A stretch of 6,332 bases of DNA from Pedobacter sp. UBA1654. GTDB taxonomy: Bacteria > Bacteroidota > Bacteroidia > Sphingobacteriales > Sphingobacteriaceae. Positions 1 through 6,332 of this stretch are shown here, one piece after another (position 1 is the first letter of the stretch; each line of letters begins with the position of its first letter). Under the pieces are notes generated by a model that saw only the letters and a program-made list of their open reading frames with translations, did no database searches and was not told the origin of the DNA. The stretch lies in NCBI GenBank assembly GCA_002320935.1, contig DCLG01000061.1, positions 1-6,332 of the forward strand, given 5' to 3'. Made by a program: the position numbers and the translations under genes.

Positions 1-115
1 TCAGAAGAATCCAGTTCCTGCAAACCGTCCTACTTTCAAGCAGGCAAACGAAAAACCGGCTAAAGACATCACAATTGATATGCTTGAGCAACTTAAAATG
101 AAATTCGGCAAATAG
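1..115 (+). CDS. C-terminal end of an unrecognised protein (partial)
   Basis: Reading codons from base 2 gives 37 residues ending in a TAG stop at 113-115; the other two forward frames hit stops earlier. The visible tail has a proline-, asparagine- and lysine-rich linker followed by a short amphipathic stretch, IDMLEQLKMKFGK. That pattern suits the flexible end of a larger cytoplasmic protein, but it matches no family I can name. The gene begins outside the window. The M1 peptidase starts 9 bp after the stop on the same strand, and I see no TAnnTTTG promoter box between them, so the two are probably co-transcribed. Function unknown. Confidence 0.6.
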   Translation, partial: QKNPVPANRPTFKQANEKPAKDITIDMLEQLKMKFGK

Positions 116-124
116 ACCCGGTAC

Positions 125-1984
125 ATGAAGAAATTATGCCTGGCCTTCCTTTTAGGTCTCTATATTCATGGAGCATCTGCACAACAACAGCTGCCCATTC
201 CCCAGGAAGCCCATAGGGCCTACCAAAACGGTACAAGAGATCCTTCGGGAAGACCAGGTAAAAATTACTGGCAGAATTCGGCTAATTACGGACTGAAGAT
301 CGACTTTAATCCATCCAATAGACTAGTTGCCGGAGAAGTGGAGATCGAATACCAGAACAACAGCCCGGATACACTAAAGCAACTCTGGTTTAAGCTATAC
401 CCAAACCTTTACAAAAAAGGTGCAGTAACTAAATCGCGCATCGCCGAGTCTGACAAGCATGACGGTGTTTCGATAACTGCTTTGAAAGTCGGGGAGCAGG
501 AGCTTCCTGATAGTCGCTACGTTATTGATGGGACAAACATGATTGCGGAAATCATGCCTTTAAGTCCGGGTAAAAGATTGACTGTTAAGCTTAAATATAC
601 TTACACCTTAAATAAAGGTTCACACATCAGAACAGGACAGGTAGACAATGGTGCGTTTTTCCTTGCCTATTTCTTTCCGAGAATTGCCGTCTATGATGAC
701 CTGGATGGCTGGAATAAGTATCCCTACACAGGTGACGAAGAATTTTACAATGATTTTGGTAACTTCAAGGTACAAATTACCGTTCCTGCGAATTACATGG
801 TATGGGCCACGGGTGACCTTAAAAATGCAGATCTGGTGCTGAATAAGAATGTGGCTGCCCGGCTTCGCCTTGCTGAACAGGTTGATACTGTCGTAAACAT
901 CATTACTAAGGCAGATCTCGAAAAGTTTGCAGTTACCAAAAGTGGCTCAAATACATTCGTCTACGAGGCGACGTATGTTCCTGACTTTGCTTTTGCTGTA
1001 AGTAATCATTACCTCTGGAAGTCGAGCAGTGTAGTTGTCGATTCTGTCACGCGCAGGCGTACCAGGGTTGACGCGGTTTTTAATCCTGAGCACAAAGATT
1101 ACTATGAAGTTATAGATTTCGCCAGAAGTACCGTTCACGCAATGAGCCATGTATTTCCTAAATGGCCCTTTCCTTACCCGCATGAAACAATCTTTGATGG
1201 GCTTGATCAAATGGAGTACCCAATGATGGTAAATGATAACCCGGTAAAGAATCGTAATGACGCAATTACACTGACGGTACATGAAATCTTCCACACCATG
1301 TTTCCCTTTTACATGGGCACAAATGAAACTAAACATGCCTGGATGGATGAAGGTTGGGCAACGATTGGCGAGTGGAAAATAGGGCCGATGATTGAACCTA
1401 CAATGGTCGACACTTACGGCGTTGAACCTACTGCAAACACGTCTGGTCGCAAAGACGATACCCCCATCATGACCCTTACCACTGAATTAAAAGGTGCAGG
1501 GACTTTTACTAATGCCTACCCGAAACCGGCAATGGGCTATTTGTTTGTTCGTGATTTTCTTGGTGAGGCGTTGCTCACAAAAGCGCTCCATCATTATATT
1601 AGAATATGGAACGGGAAACATCCTATGCCGCTCGACTTCTTTTACAGCATTAACGAAGGGGCCGGGAAAAATCTTAACTGGTTCTGGAAAAGGTGGTTTT
1701 ATGAAGACGGAATTACTGACCTTGCTATTGCAAGTGCAACAAATACGTCGCAGGGCTATAATATTACTATTGAAAATAAAAGCCACAAACCATTACCCAT
1801 TGATCTTACACTAACGTATGCAGACGGCAGCAGAGAATATGTACATAGGAATATAGGCGTCTGGGAACAAGGAGCCTCAAAAGTCAACATTGAAGTCCGG
1901 ACAGATAAGAAGTTAAAACGAATTTTGTTAGGCGGTCCACATACACCGGATAAGAACAAGAGCGACAATATTCTGAACCTTTAA
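125..1984 (+). CDS. Secreted M1-family zinc metallopeptidase (aminopeptidase N-like)
   Basis: This 619-residue protein is a gluzincin peptidase, expected to remove N-terminal amino acids from peptides. Residues 1-19 form a signal peptide (basic MKK, hydrophobic core, ASA before Gln20) that suits signal peptidase I; there is no lipobox, so a periplasmic or secreted product is likely. An M1-type N-terminal beta domain follows (about 48-300). The catalytic domain carries HEIFH at 386-390 and the third zinc ligand Glu409, with the exact HExxH-X18-E spacing. Tyr465 in YPKPA aligns with the transition-state tyrosine of the family's YEKGA segment. The exopeptidase motif, GAMEN in classical members, reads DQMEY at 361-365: Met363 and Glu364 are kept but the first, second and last positions differ. 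A short beta-rich C-terminal region (about 533-602) replaces the large helical domain of E. coli PepN, which explains the shorter length. M1 membership is secure; substrate preference, and strict aminopeptidase activity, are inferred. Confidence 0.93.
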   Translation: MKKLCLAFLLGLYIHGASAQQQLPIPQEAHRAYQNGTRDPSGRPGKNYWQNSANYGLKIDFNPSNRLVAGEVEIEYQNNSPDTLKQLWFKLYPNLYKKGAVTKSRIAESDKHDGVSITALKVGEQELPDSRYVIDGTNMIAEIMPLSPGKRLTVKLKYTYTLNKGSHIRTGQVDNGAFFLAYFFPRIAVYDDLDGWNKYPYTGDEEFYNDFGNFKVQITVPANYMVWATGDLKNADLVLNKNVAARLRLAEQVDTVVNIITKADLEKFAVTKSGSNTFVYEATYVPDFAFAVSNHYLWKSSSVVVDSVTRRRTRVDAVFNPEHKDYYEVIDFARSTVHAMSHVFPKWPFPYPHETIFDGLDQMEYPMMVNDNPVKNRNDAITLTVHEIFHTMFPFYMGTNETKHAWMDEGWATIGEWKIGPMIEPTMVDTYGVEPTANTSGRKDDTPIMTLTTELKGAGTFTNAYPKPAMGYLFVRDFLGEALLTKALHHYIRIWNGKHPMPLDFFYSINEGAGKNLNWFWKRWFYEDGITDLAIASATNTSQGYNITIENKSHKPLPIDLTLTYADGSREYVHRNIGVWEQGASKVNIEVRTDKKLKRILLGGPHTPDKNKSDNILNL

Positions 1985-1993
1985 TACTGCATC

Positions 1994-2021
1994 TGCTATG
2001 CTATCGTATAGCTAGCTAGCA
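1994..2021. terminator. Imperfect hairpin between convergent genes, possible terminator
   Basis: The 37-bp gap between the M1 peptidase stop and the queG stop holds an interrupted inverted repeat. The outer arms are TGCTA (1994-1998) and TAGCA (2017-2021). The inner arms are GCTAT (2000-2004) and ATAGC (2008-2012), with loop CGT. The two helices are separated by an asymmetric internal loop (T against TAGC). There is no T-run on either side, so it is not a classical intrinsic terminator. Its place between two converging genes is the main reason to suspect bidirectional termination. Confidence 0.3.
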
Positions 2022-2957
2022 TTAAGAATGTTTAAGAAAGTTAATATTTCTTGCTAATCCCTTGAATTTCGTGCGCTTTACTGCTGAATTTTTGAAAAGA
2101 CTACTAAACACCTCCTGGCTGATGTCTTCCCAGTCACCTTTTTTCATCTGTAACAGTTCAGCTTTGGGCTGAAACTCTTCTACTGAGTTCGGTAATGAGA
2201 ACCGGTTCCAGGGACATACATCTTGACATATGTCACAACCGAACATCCAATTTTCCATCTTGCCCCTAAACTGTTGTCCTATCTCTTCCTTAAGTTCTAT
2301 GGTCAGATAGGAGATGCACTTTTTAGCATCTACCACTTCCGGCGCAATGATCGCTTCTGTAGGGCATGCGTCCAGACATCTGGTACAACTTCCACAATGA
2401 TCGGTCTGTATATGATGATCATAGTGCAATTCAAGGTCAACGATCAACTCTGCCAGGAAGAAGAATGATCCACTTTTTTTTGCAATCAGGTTGCTGTTTT
2501 TACCAACCCAGCCAAGCCCGGATTTCTTTGCCCAAGCCCGGTCCAGTACCGGAGCTGAATCCGTAAATGCACGTCCACTTACCGCCCCAATGTGCTCCTG
2601 TATATATTCAAGCAACTTTGAGAGCTTTTCTTTGATCACAAAATGGTAGTCTTGTCCATACGCATATTTAGATATTTTTGGTGCATCAGGATCTTGCTGT
2701 CCTTGTTCCGGGAAATAGTTAAGGCTTAGGCTGATAACTGATTTTGCACCGTCTACTAGGAGGCGGGGATCGAGTCGCTTGTCAAAGTGATGCTCCATAT
2801 AGCTCATCGTTCCATGCATTCCATTTTGAAGCCAACTTTCCAGTCTGGGCGCTTCTTCTTCAAGGAACCCGGCCTTAGAAATGCCACATTGCGCAAAGCC
2901 AAGCCTGGTTGCTTCAGCTTTGATGAGCTTGCTATATGTCGCGTGATTTGAGTTCAT
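2022..2957 (-). CDS. queG: Epoxyqueuosine reductase QueG
   Basis: QueG is a cytoplasmic cobalamin- and iron-sulfur-dependent enzyme that reduces epoxyqueuosine to queuosine in the wobble position of GUN-anticodon tRNAs, the last step of queuosine synthesis. The 311-residue product shows the family's two ferredoxin-like cysteine clusters. The first is [13 protein letters not shown], with Cys188, 191, 194 and 198. The second is [10 protein letters not shown], with Cys241, 244 and 248, and Cys214 lies between them. Asp133 in [13 protein letters not shown] matches the conserved catalytic aspartate, and YAYGQDYH (98-105) and GLGWVGKN (147-154) are also typical. It ends soon after [14 protein letters not shown], so it lacks the C-terminal HEAT-like repeats of the longer Bacillus and E. 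coli enzymes. The chosen ATG gives the usual N-terminus, and the next Met (47) would cut into the fold. A promoter box sits 5 bp upstream. No other queuosine genes are in the window. Confidence 0.95.
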   Translation of the reverse strand: MNSNHATYSKLIKAEATRLGFAQCGISKAGFLEEEAPRLESWLQNGMHGTMSYMEHHFDKRLDPRLLVDGAKSVISLSLNYFPEQGQQDPDAPKISKYAYGQDYHFVIKEKLSKLLEYIQEHIGAVSGRAFTDSAPVLDRAWAKKSGLGWVGKNSNLIAKKSGSFFFLAELIVDLELHYDHHIQTDHCGSCTRCLDACPTEAIIAPEVVDAKKCISYLTIELKEEIGQQFRGKMENWMFGCDICQDVCPWNRFSLPNSVEEFQPKAELLQMKKGDWEDISQEVFSSLFKNSAVKRTKFKGLARNINFLKHS

Positions 2958-2962
2958 TTCTG

Positions 2963-2994
2963 CAAAGATAGGAGATTGCCTACAAACCTTTCAA
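2963..2994 (-). promoter_or_regulatory. Bacteroidota-type promoter of queG
   Basis: On the minus strand TATCTTTG (2970 to 2963) fits the Bacteroidota -7 consensus TAnnTTTG. A TTG at 2994-2992, 21 bp upstream, fits the -33 element at an accepted spacing. Only five bases separate the box from the queG ATG, so the transcript should start within a few bases of the start codon. Both elements and the spacing are read directly; activity and the exact start site are inferred. Confidence 0.6.
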
Positions 2995-3034
2995 CGTAAA
3001 AGTTGTTGTCCTATTAAACATAAAAACACTAAAA

Positions 3035-3244
3035 ATGGAAAATATTGAACCTCACAACAGCAAGGATGTAAATCCTGAACCAAAACCAATAGAACACGAT
3101 TACGATAAACATAAAAGCGATCCGGGGCCATCAAAAGAAGCTGTATTCGAACAAAATGACAAGGGTGCAGGACCCACACTCAAGTGGATCATTCCAATTA
3201 TTCTGGTAATCCTTTTTATTCTCTGGTTTATTTTCGGTAGCTAA
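3035..3244 (+). CDS. Small protein with a single C-terminal membrane helix, unknown function
   Basis: The 69-residue product has two clearly different parts. Residues 1-50 are polar and rich in Pro, Lys, Asp, Glu and Asn, probably disordered. Residues 51-67 (WIIPIILVILFILWFIF) form one strongly hydrophobic helix that ends two residues before the stop, so the topology is tail-anchored with no signal peptide. I recognise no family. It is supported as a gene by its own position between queG (divergent) and ruvB (convergent), an A-rich stretch just before the ATG typical of Bacteroidota, and a strong hairpin 12 bp after its stop. A weak promoter candidate lies upstream: TTG at 2976-2978, then TAAAAGTTG at 2997-3005, one base longer than consensus. 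The N-terminal part probably faces the cytoplasm, but orientation is inferred. Confidence 0.75.
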   Translation: MENIEPHNSKDVNPEPKPIEHDYDKHKSDPGPSKEAVFEQNDKGAGPTLKWIIPIILVILFILWFIFGS

Positions 3245-3256
3245 ATATAAGAATTT

Positions 3257-3281
3257 CCTGCTTTTCGCTTAGAAAAGCAGG
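3257..3281. terminator. Perfect 10-bp hairpin, likely bidirectional terminator
   Basis: CCTGCTTTTC (3257-3266) and GAAAAGCAGG (3272-3281) are exact reverse complements around a 5-base loop, GCTTA. The hairpin starts 12 bp after the small-protein stop and ends 40 bp before the end of the ruvB reading frame, so it could end both converging transcripts. No run of T follows the stem on either strand, so termination would rest on the stem itself or on another factor. Confidence 0.6.
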
Positions 3282-3321
3282 ATAGACTTCACAGGTATAT
3301 TGACAGTGCCAATTTTCTTCT

Positions 3322-4344
3322 CTAGAACAACCTGCCTGTCTGACTATGGTATATTCTATTTAGGTGCTTGTAAGCGGCCTCTGTTACTTCACGGCCTCTT
3401 GAAGTACGCATAATATAGCCTTCTTGTATAAGGAATGGCTCATATACCTCTTCTATGGTGCCTTCATCTTCACCTACAGCAGTCGCAATCGTTTTAAGCC
3501 CTACAGGACCACCTTTAAACTTGTCTATAATAGTTAGTAGGATCTTGTTGTCCATTTCATCCAAGCCATGCTCATCAACGTTAAGTGCTGTCAAGGCATA
3601 ACGGGCAATGTCTGTATCTATTTCGCCATTTCCTTTAATCTGAGCAAAGTCACGGGTTCGTCTCAGCAATGCATTTGCAATCCTCGGTGTACCGCGGCTT
3701 CTCCGGGCAATCTCGTAAGCCCCTTCATCTGTAATTGGGGTCTTCAATATTTCTGAAGAACGCTGTACTATAGTGGTTAACAATTTTGCGTCGTAATACG
3801 CCAGTCTTGAATTGATCCCAAAACGGGCCCTCAGCGGTGCGGTTAGCAAACCCGATCGTGTCGTAGCACCCACAAGCGTAAATGGGTTAAGACTAATCTG
3901 AACAGATCTCGCGTTAGGTCCACTTTCAAGCATGATATCGATCTTAAAATCTTCCATGGCCGCGTACAGGTATTCCTCTACTAATGGACTCAGCCGATGA
4001 ATCTCGTCAATAAACAAAACGTCACCAGTTTCAAGATTAGTTAGAAGACCAGCCAAATCGCCTGGTTTGTCTAATACCGGACCAGAAGTGATCTTAATAC
4101 CTACGTTCATCTCATTGGCGATGATGTGCGACAAGGTCGTTTTACCTAACCCAGGAGGACCATGGAGCAGCACATGGTCTAAAGGTTCACCACGGAGTTT
4201 TGCTGCAGCAACGAAGATTTTCAGATTTTCCATGATCTTTTCTTGTCCGGTAAAATCATCAAAAGCTTGCGGACGCAGAACTTTCTCAATATCACGTTCG
4301 GTCGGACTCAGATTATCGAAAGATGGATCAAGGTGTTCATTCAT
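3322..4344 (-). CDS. ruvB: Holliday junction branch migration DNA helicase RuvB
   Basis: RuvB is the hexameric AAA+ motor that, with RuvA, drives branch migration of Holliday junctions during recombinational repair in the cytoplasm. The 340-residue length is normal. The large AAA+ domain has Walker [10 protein letters not shown] (62-70), Walker B VLFIDE (109-114, Asp113 and Glu114) and sensor 1 GATTRSG (159-165). The LRARFG segment (171-176) contains the arginine-finger region, and [13 protein letters not shown] (217-229) is the sensor 2 region. The C-terminal winged helix covers about 263-335, including [10 protein letters not shown] and [13 protein letters not shown]. The start fits the family, which has a short acidic lead before [15 protein letters not shown]. 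ruvA and ruvC are not in the window. The gene lies 40 bp after the hydroxyacyl-CoA dehydrogenase stop, but has its own promoter-like box there, so it can be expressed separately or by read-through. Confidence 0.98.
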   Translation of the reverse strand: MNEHLDPSFDNLSPTERDIEKVLRPQAFDDFTGQEKIMENLKIFVAAAKLRGEPLDHVLLHGPPGLGKTTLSHIIANEMNVGIKITSGPVLDKPGDLAGLLTNLETGDVLFIDEIHRLSPLVEEYLYAAMEDFKIDIMLESGPNARSVQISLNPFTLVGATTRSGLLTAPLRARFGINSRLAYYDAKLLTTIVQRSSEILKTPITDEGAYEIARRSRGTPRIANALLRRTRDFAQIKGNGEIDTDIARYALTALNVDEHGLDEMDNKILLTIIDKFKGGPVGLKTIATAVGEDEGTIEEVYEPFLIQEGYIMRTSRGREVTEAAYKHLNRIYHSQTGRLF

Positions 4345-4348
4345 GAAA

Positions 4349-4380
4349 CAAAGTTAGTATAAATTAATAGGTATGCTAAA
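4349..4380 (-). promoter_or_regulatory. Bacteroidota-type -7 box of ruvB
   Basis: On the minus strand TAACTTTG (4356 to 4349) matches TAnnTTTG, four bases before the ruvB ATG. Upstream, TTTAG (4380-4376) lies about where a -33 TTTG is expected but is only a partial match. The whole element sits inside the 40-bp gap after the preceding gene. It would allow ruvB to be transcribed apart from the pdxH-dehydrogenase unit, with almost no leader. Confidence 0.45.
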
Positions 4381-4384
4381 ATTG

Positions 4385-5278
4385 TTAGTTATCGAACTTA
4401 GACGATACCGGGGCATCTTTAATGCCAGAAGCATAGTTATAAAAGCCCTCACCGGTCTTAATACCTAATCTGCCTGCGCGCACCATATTTACAAGTAAGG
4501 GGCATGGTGCATACTTAGGGTTCCCAAAACCATCATGCAGGACATTAAGAATAGCAAGACATACATCCAGGCCGATGAAATCCGCAAGCTGCAGAGGACC
4601 CATAGGATGGGCCATCCCCAGCTTCATCCCCGTATCGATCTCCTTTACGCCCGCCACACCTTCAAACAATGTATATATTGATTCATTGATCATAGGCATA
4701 AGGATCCGGTTGGCTACGAACCCGGGATAGTCATTTACTTCTACCGGAGTTTTGGCGAGCCTGCCGGAGAGTTCCATAATGCTTGCCGTCGTTTGTTCGC
4801 TTGTTGCGTAACCTCTAATGACCTCCACAAGCTTCATAATTGGTACAGGATTCATAAAATGCATGCCTATTACTTTGTCACCACGCTTAGTGACAGAGGC
4901 AATATGCGTAATCGAAATAGATGATGTATTACTAGCAAGAATGGTATGAGCAGGGGTATACGCATCTAATGTTCTAAAGATATCCAGCTTAAGCTCCAGG
5001 TTTTCTGTCGCGGCTTCCACAACAAGGTCGGCATCTGCCACGCCTGACTTCAAATCGCCGAAAGTTACAATCCGGGACATGGTATTTTCCTTTTCATCTA
5101 CTGTAAGACTGCCTTTCGCTATCTGGCGGTCCAGATTTTTACCGATGGTTTCTATGGCCTTTGCTAATGACGTTTCATTAATATCTATCAGGTTAACTTT
5201 GTACCCGAATTGAGCGAAGGTATGTGCGATTCCGTTCCCCATTGTTCCGGAACCTATAACTGCTATTTGGTTCATCAT
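4385..5278 (-). CDS. 3-hydroxybutyryl-CoA dehydrogenase (3-hydroxyacyl-CoA dehydrogenase family)
   Basis: This stand-alone enzyme of 297 residues is predicted to interconvert 3-hydroxyacyl-CoA and 3-oxoacyl-CoA with NAD(P)H in the cytoplasm, in beta-oxidation or C4 acyl-CoA metabolism. The N-terminal Rossmann domain opens with VIGSGTMGNG (the GxGxxG glycines are 9, 11 and 14). An acidic residue at the end of the second strand (Asp32) suggests NAD preference. SNTSS (116-120), His140 in GMHFMNPVP and Glu152 in KLVEVIRG form the usual active-site set, with Asn190 in PGFVANRIL. The C-terminal domain contains AHPMGPLQLADFIGLD (223-238) and the GIKTGEGFYNY signature (272-282). Two ATG codons lie in tandem (5278 and 5275), so the protein may begin at either Met. 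It starts 9 bp after the pdxH stop behind a purine-rich AAAGAAAA, suggesting co-transcription and perhaps translational coupling. Members of this family are variously named hbd, paaH or fadB-like; the chain length of the substrate cannot be read here. Confidence 0.93.
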   Translation of the reverse strand: MMNQIAVIGSGTMGNGIAHTFAQFGYKVNLIDINETSLAKAIETIGKNLDRQIAKGSLTVDEKENTMSRIVTFGDLKSGVADADLVVEAATENLELKLDIFRTLDAYTPAHTILASNTSSISITHIASVTKRGDKVIGMHFMNPVPIMKLVEVIRGYATSEQTTASIMELSGRLAKTPVEVNDYPGFVANRILMPMINESIYTLFEGVAGVKEIDTGMKLGMAHPMGPLQLADFIGLDVCLAILNVLHDGFGNPKYAPCPLLVNMVRAGRLGIKTGEGFYNYASGIKDAPVSSKFDN

Positions 5279-5287
5279 TTTTCTTTA

Positions 5288-5938
5288 TTAGGGTGCTAAT
5301 CTATCAATTATCCAATTGCCATCCACTAACTTGAAACGTATTCTATCATGCAATCTGCTCGGCCGACCTTGCCAGAATTCCATGCAGTGTGGTTTAACAA
5401 CATATCCTCCCCAGTGCTGAGGGCGGGGAATTTCCTGATCTGCATATTTCTCTTTTAGAATAATGATGTGATTTTCCAATTCATCCCGGCTCTTAATTAC
5501 CTGGCTTTGCGGCGAAACCATGGCACCAATCTGGCTTCCATGTGGACGCGAATGAAAATACTCAGTAGAGATTTCAGGAGCTACTTTGGACACCGTGCCC
5601 TCTATGCGTACCTGCCGTTCCAACTCCGCCCAGAAAAACACCAGTGCTGCACGAGGATTCTCCTGTAATTCCCGGCCTTTATGACTTTCATAGTTGGTAT
5701 AAAACACAAAGCCATTTTCATCGAAACCTTTTAGCAGTACAATTCTGGCTGATGGAATACCTTCCAGGCTCGAGGTGGCAAGTGTCATCACGTTTGGCTC
5801 ATACAACTTTGCATCAAGTGCTTGCTGGAACCACTTTTTAAATTGTGATGTAGGATTTTGGTCTACATCTTGCTCTGATAATTCAGCCGACCGATATTCC
5901 TGGCGTAAGTTCTGAAGGGATTCTTTTGTCAATTCCAT
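5288..5938 (-). CDS. pdxH: Pyridoxamine/pyridoxine 5'-phosphate oxidase PdxH
   Basis: PdxH is an FMN-dependent cytoplasmic enzyme that oxidises pyridoxine or pyridoxamine 5'-phosphate to pyridoxal 5'-phosphate. From the ATG at 5938 it has 216 residues, the usual length, and ends in the family's RLAP. FMN-site segments are RIVLLKGF (65-72), FYTNYESHKG (79-88) and ERQVRIEG (107-114). The PLP-contact residues known from E. coli PdxH are all present at a constant offset of two: Lys70, Tyr127, Arg131, Ser135, Arg195 and His197, the last two in WQGRPSRLHDR. A longer reading from TTG at 5947 would add three residues, but that TTG lies inside the TAAATTTG promoter box, so the ATG is preferred. The gene is followed after 9 bp by the hydroxyacyl-CoA dehydrogenase and is divergent from the YqgE-family gene. 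Confidence 0.96.
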   Translation of the reverse strand: MELTKESLQNLRQEYRSAELSEQDVDQNPTSQFKKWFQQALDAKLYEPNVMTLATSSLEGIPSARIVLLKGFDENGFVFYTNYESHKGRELQENPRAALVFFWAELERQVRIEGTVSKVAPEISTEYFHSRPHGSQIGAMVSPQSQVIKSRDELENHIIILKEKYADQEIPRPQHWGGYVVKPHCMEFWQGRPSRLHDRIRFKLVDGNWIIDRLAP

Positions 5939-5944
5939 AATACA

Positions 5945-5952
5945 CAAATTTA
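5945..5952 (-). promoter_or_regulatory. Bacteroidota-type -7 box of pdxH
   Basis: On the minus strand TAAATTTG (5952 to 5945) matches TAnnTTTG and lies six bases before the chosen pdxH ATG. I do not see a clear TTG at 19-21 bp upstream, so the -33 element is weak or absent. The box lies in the 52-bp gap shared with the divergent YqgE-family gene, for which I see no convincing promoter on the plus strand. Confidence 0.4.
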
Positions 5953-5990
5953 GCTCATAGTTTATTGAATCTTACCACTAAATATATCAA

Positions 5991-6332
5991 ATGTTAAGTC
6001 CCCTAATGCCTGAAACTGGCCGACTACTAATCTCAGAGCCTTTCCTGAACGACCCTAATTTTAGACGATCTGTTATTCTGCTTGCAGAACATGCGCCAGA
6101 AGCAAGCATTGGCTTTGTCCTCAATCAACGAAGTAATCTGCAGTTAAATGACTTGATCCCGGAAATGGAATATGCTAATTTTCCCATTTATGTAGGCGGT
6201 CCTGTAGCGAATGATACGATACATTTTATCCATCGTGCTTATGATAAGATGAATGACGGTGAACTTATCGCACCTGGAATTTACTGGGGTGGTAATTTTG
6301 AAGCTTTGAAGATACTGCTCGAAACCAATATG
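5991..6332 (+). CDS. YqgE/AlgH family protein (partial, 3' end outside the window)
   Basis: An open frame runs from ATG 5991 to the last base of the window, giving 114 residues with no stop. It shows the features of the YqgE/AlgH (formerly DUF179) family: GRLLISEPFL (10-19) followed by DPNFRRSVILL (21-31), then GFVLNQ (41-46), YVGGPV (67-72) and GIYWGGNFEAL (96-106). Complete members are usually about 180-190 residues, so roughly 70 are missing. The family is widespread in bacteria but its biochemical role is not established; an older link to alginate control in Pseudomonas gave the AlgH name. ATG 5991 fits the family N-terminus, although Met6 is an alternative start. It is a cytoplasmic protein by appearance, with no signal peptide or membrane helix, and is divergent from pdxH. 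Confidence 0.93.
   Translation, partial: MLSPLMPETGRLLISEPFLNDPNFRRSVILLAEHAPEASIGFVLNQRSNLQLNDLIPEMEYANFPIYVGGPVANDTIHFIHRAYDKMNDGELIAPGIYWGGNFEALKILLETNM

Noticed and set aside
947..1336. 129-codon open frame on the minus strand within the M1 peptidase gene
   Set aside because: It lies wholly opposite the catalytic domain of a clear gene, its product has no recognisable domain, and composition fits an antisense shadow.
1494..1814. 106-codon plus-strand frame overlapping the M1 peptidase in another frame
   Set aside because: The overlapping M1 frame encodes conserved catalytic-domain sequence here; the alternative product is low complexity and matches nothing known.
2011..2020. GCTAGCTAGC, a self-complementary 10-mer, as an operator or recombination site
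   Set aside because: It is a short tandem GCTA repeat inside the convergent gap and is better explained as part of the imperfect hairpin; no recombinase or second copy is present.
2958..3034. Riboswitch (cobalamin or preQ1) upstream of queG
   Set aside because: The gap is only 77 bp, the likely transcript start is next to the ATG, and no aptamer-like folding or B12-box sequence is visible.
4067..4357. 96-codon plus-strand frame opposite the start of ruvB
   Set aside because: It is antisense to the Walker A region of RuvB, which fully explains the codon constraint and the absence of stops.
1..6332. A novel defence, mobile or biosynthetic system
   Set aside because: Every sizeable gene belongs to a known housekeeping family. 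There are no mobile-element genes, repeat arrays or clustered unknowns, and composition appears uniform.

Overview
The window looks like ordinary chromosomal housekeeping sequence from a Bacteroidota bacterium, most likely of the Sphingobacteriaceae type (Pedobacter or Mucilaginibacter-like). Three things point there. Protein flavour is one, for example an M1 peptidase with a QMEYP motif and a short QueG. The second is the absence of strong Shine-Dalgarno sites. The third is promoter boxes of the Bacteroidota form TAnnTTTG directly in front of three minus-strand genes. The genus is inference; the phylum is fairly secure. Base composition looks even across the window, and I see no transposase, integrase, phage gene, CRISPR array, tRNA or rRNA.

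Layout, left to right. Positions 1-115 hold the last codons of an unrecognised plus-strand gene, followed 9 bp later by a secreted M1-family metallopeptidase (125-1984, +). This converges on queG (2022-2957, -), with a small imperfect hairpin between them. A 77-bp divergent gap then leads to a 69-residue protein with one C-terminal membrane helix (3035-3244, +). That gene converges on ruvB (3322-4344, -) across a perfect 10-bp hairpin. Upstream of ruvB on the same strand are a 3-hydroxybutyryl-CoA dehydrogenase (4385-5278) and pdxH (5288-5938), only 9 bp apart and probably one transcript. pdxH is divergent from a YqgE/AlgH-family gene (5991 to the window end, +), which is cut off by the edge. 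No gene-free stretch exceeds 300 bases.

The genes do not form one pathway. They cover peptide degradation at the envelope, tRNA queuosine synthesis, Holliday-junction migration, acyl-CoA metabolism and vitamin B6 (PLP) synthesis. I found no credible new multi-gene system. The points most worth a second look are these: three TAnnTTTG boxes lie only 4-6 bp from their start codons, implying leaderless or nearly leaderless mRNAs; the small tail-anchored protein is unassigned; and the M1 peptidase departs from the classical GAMEN motif.
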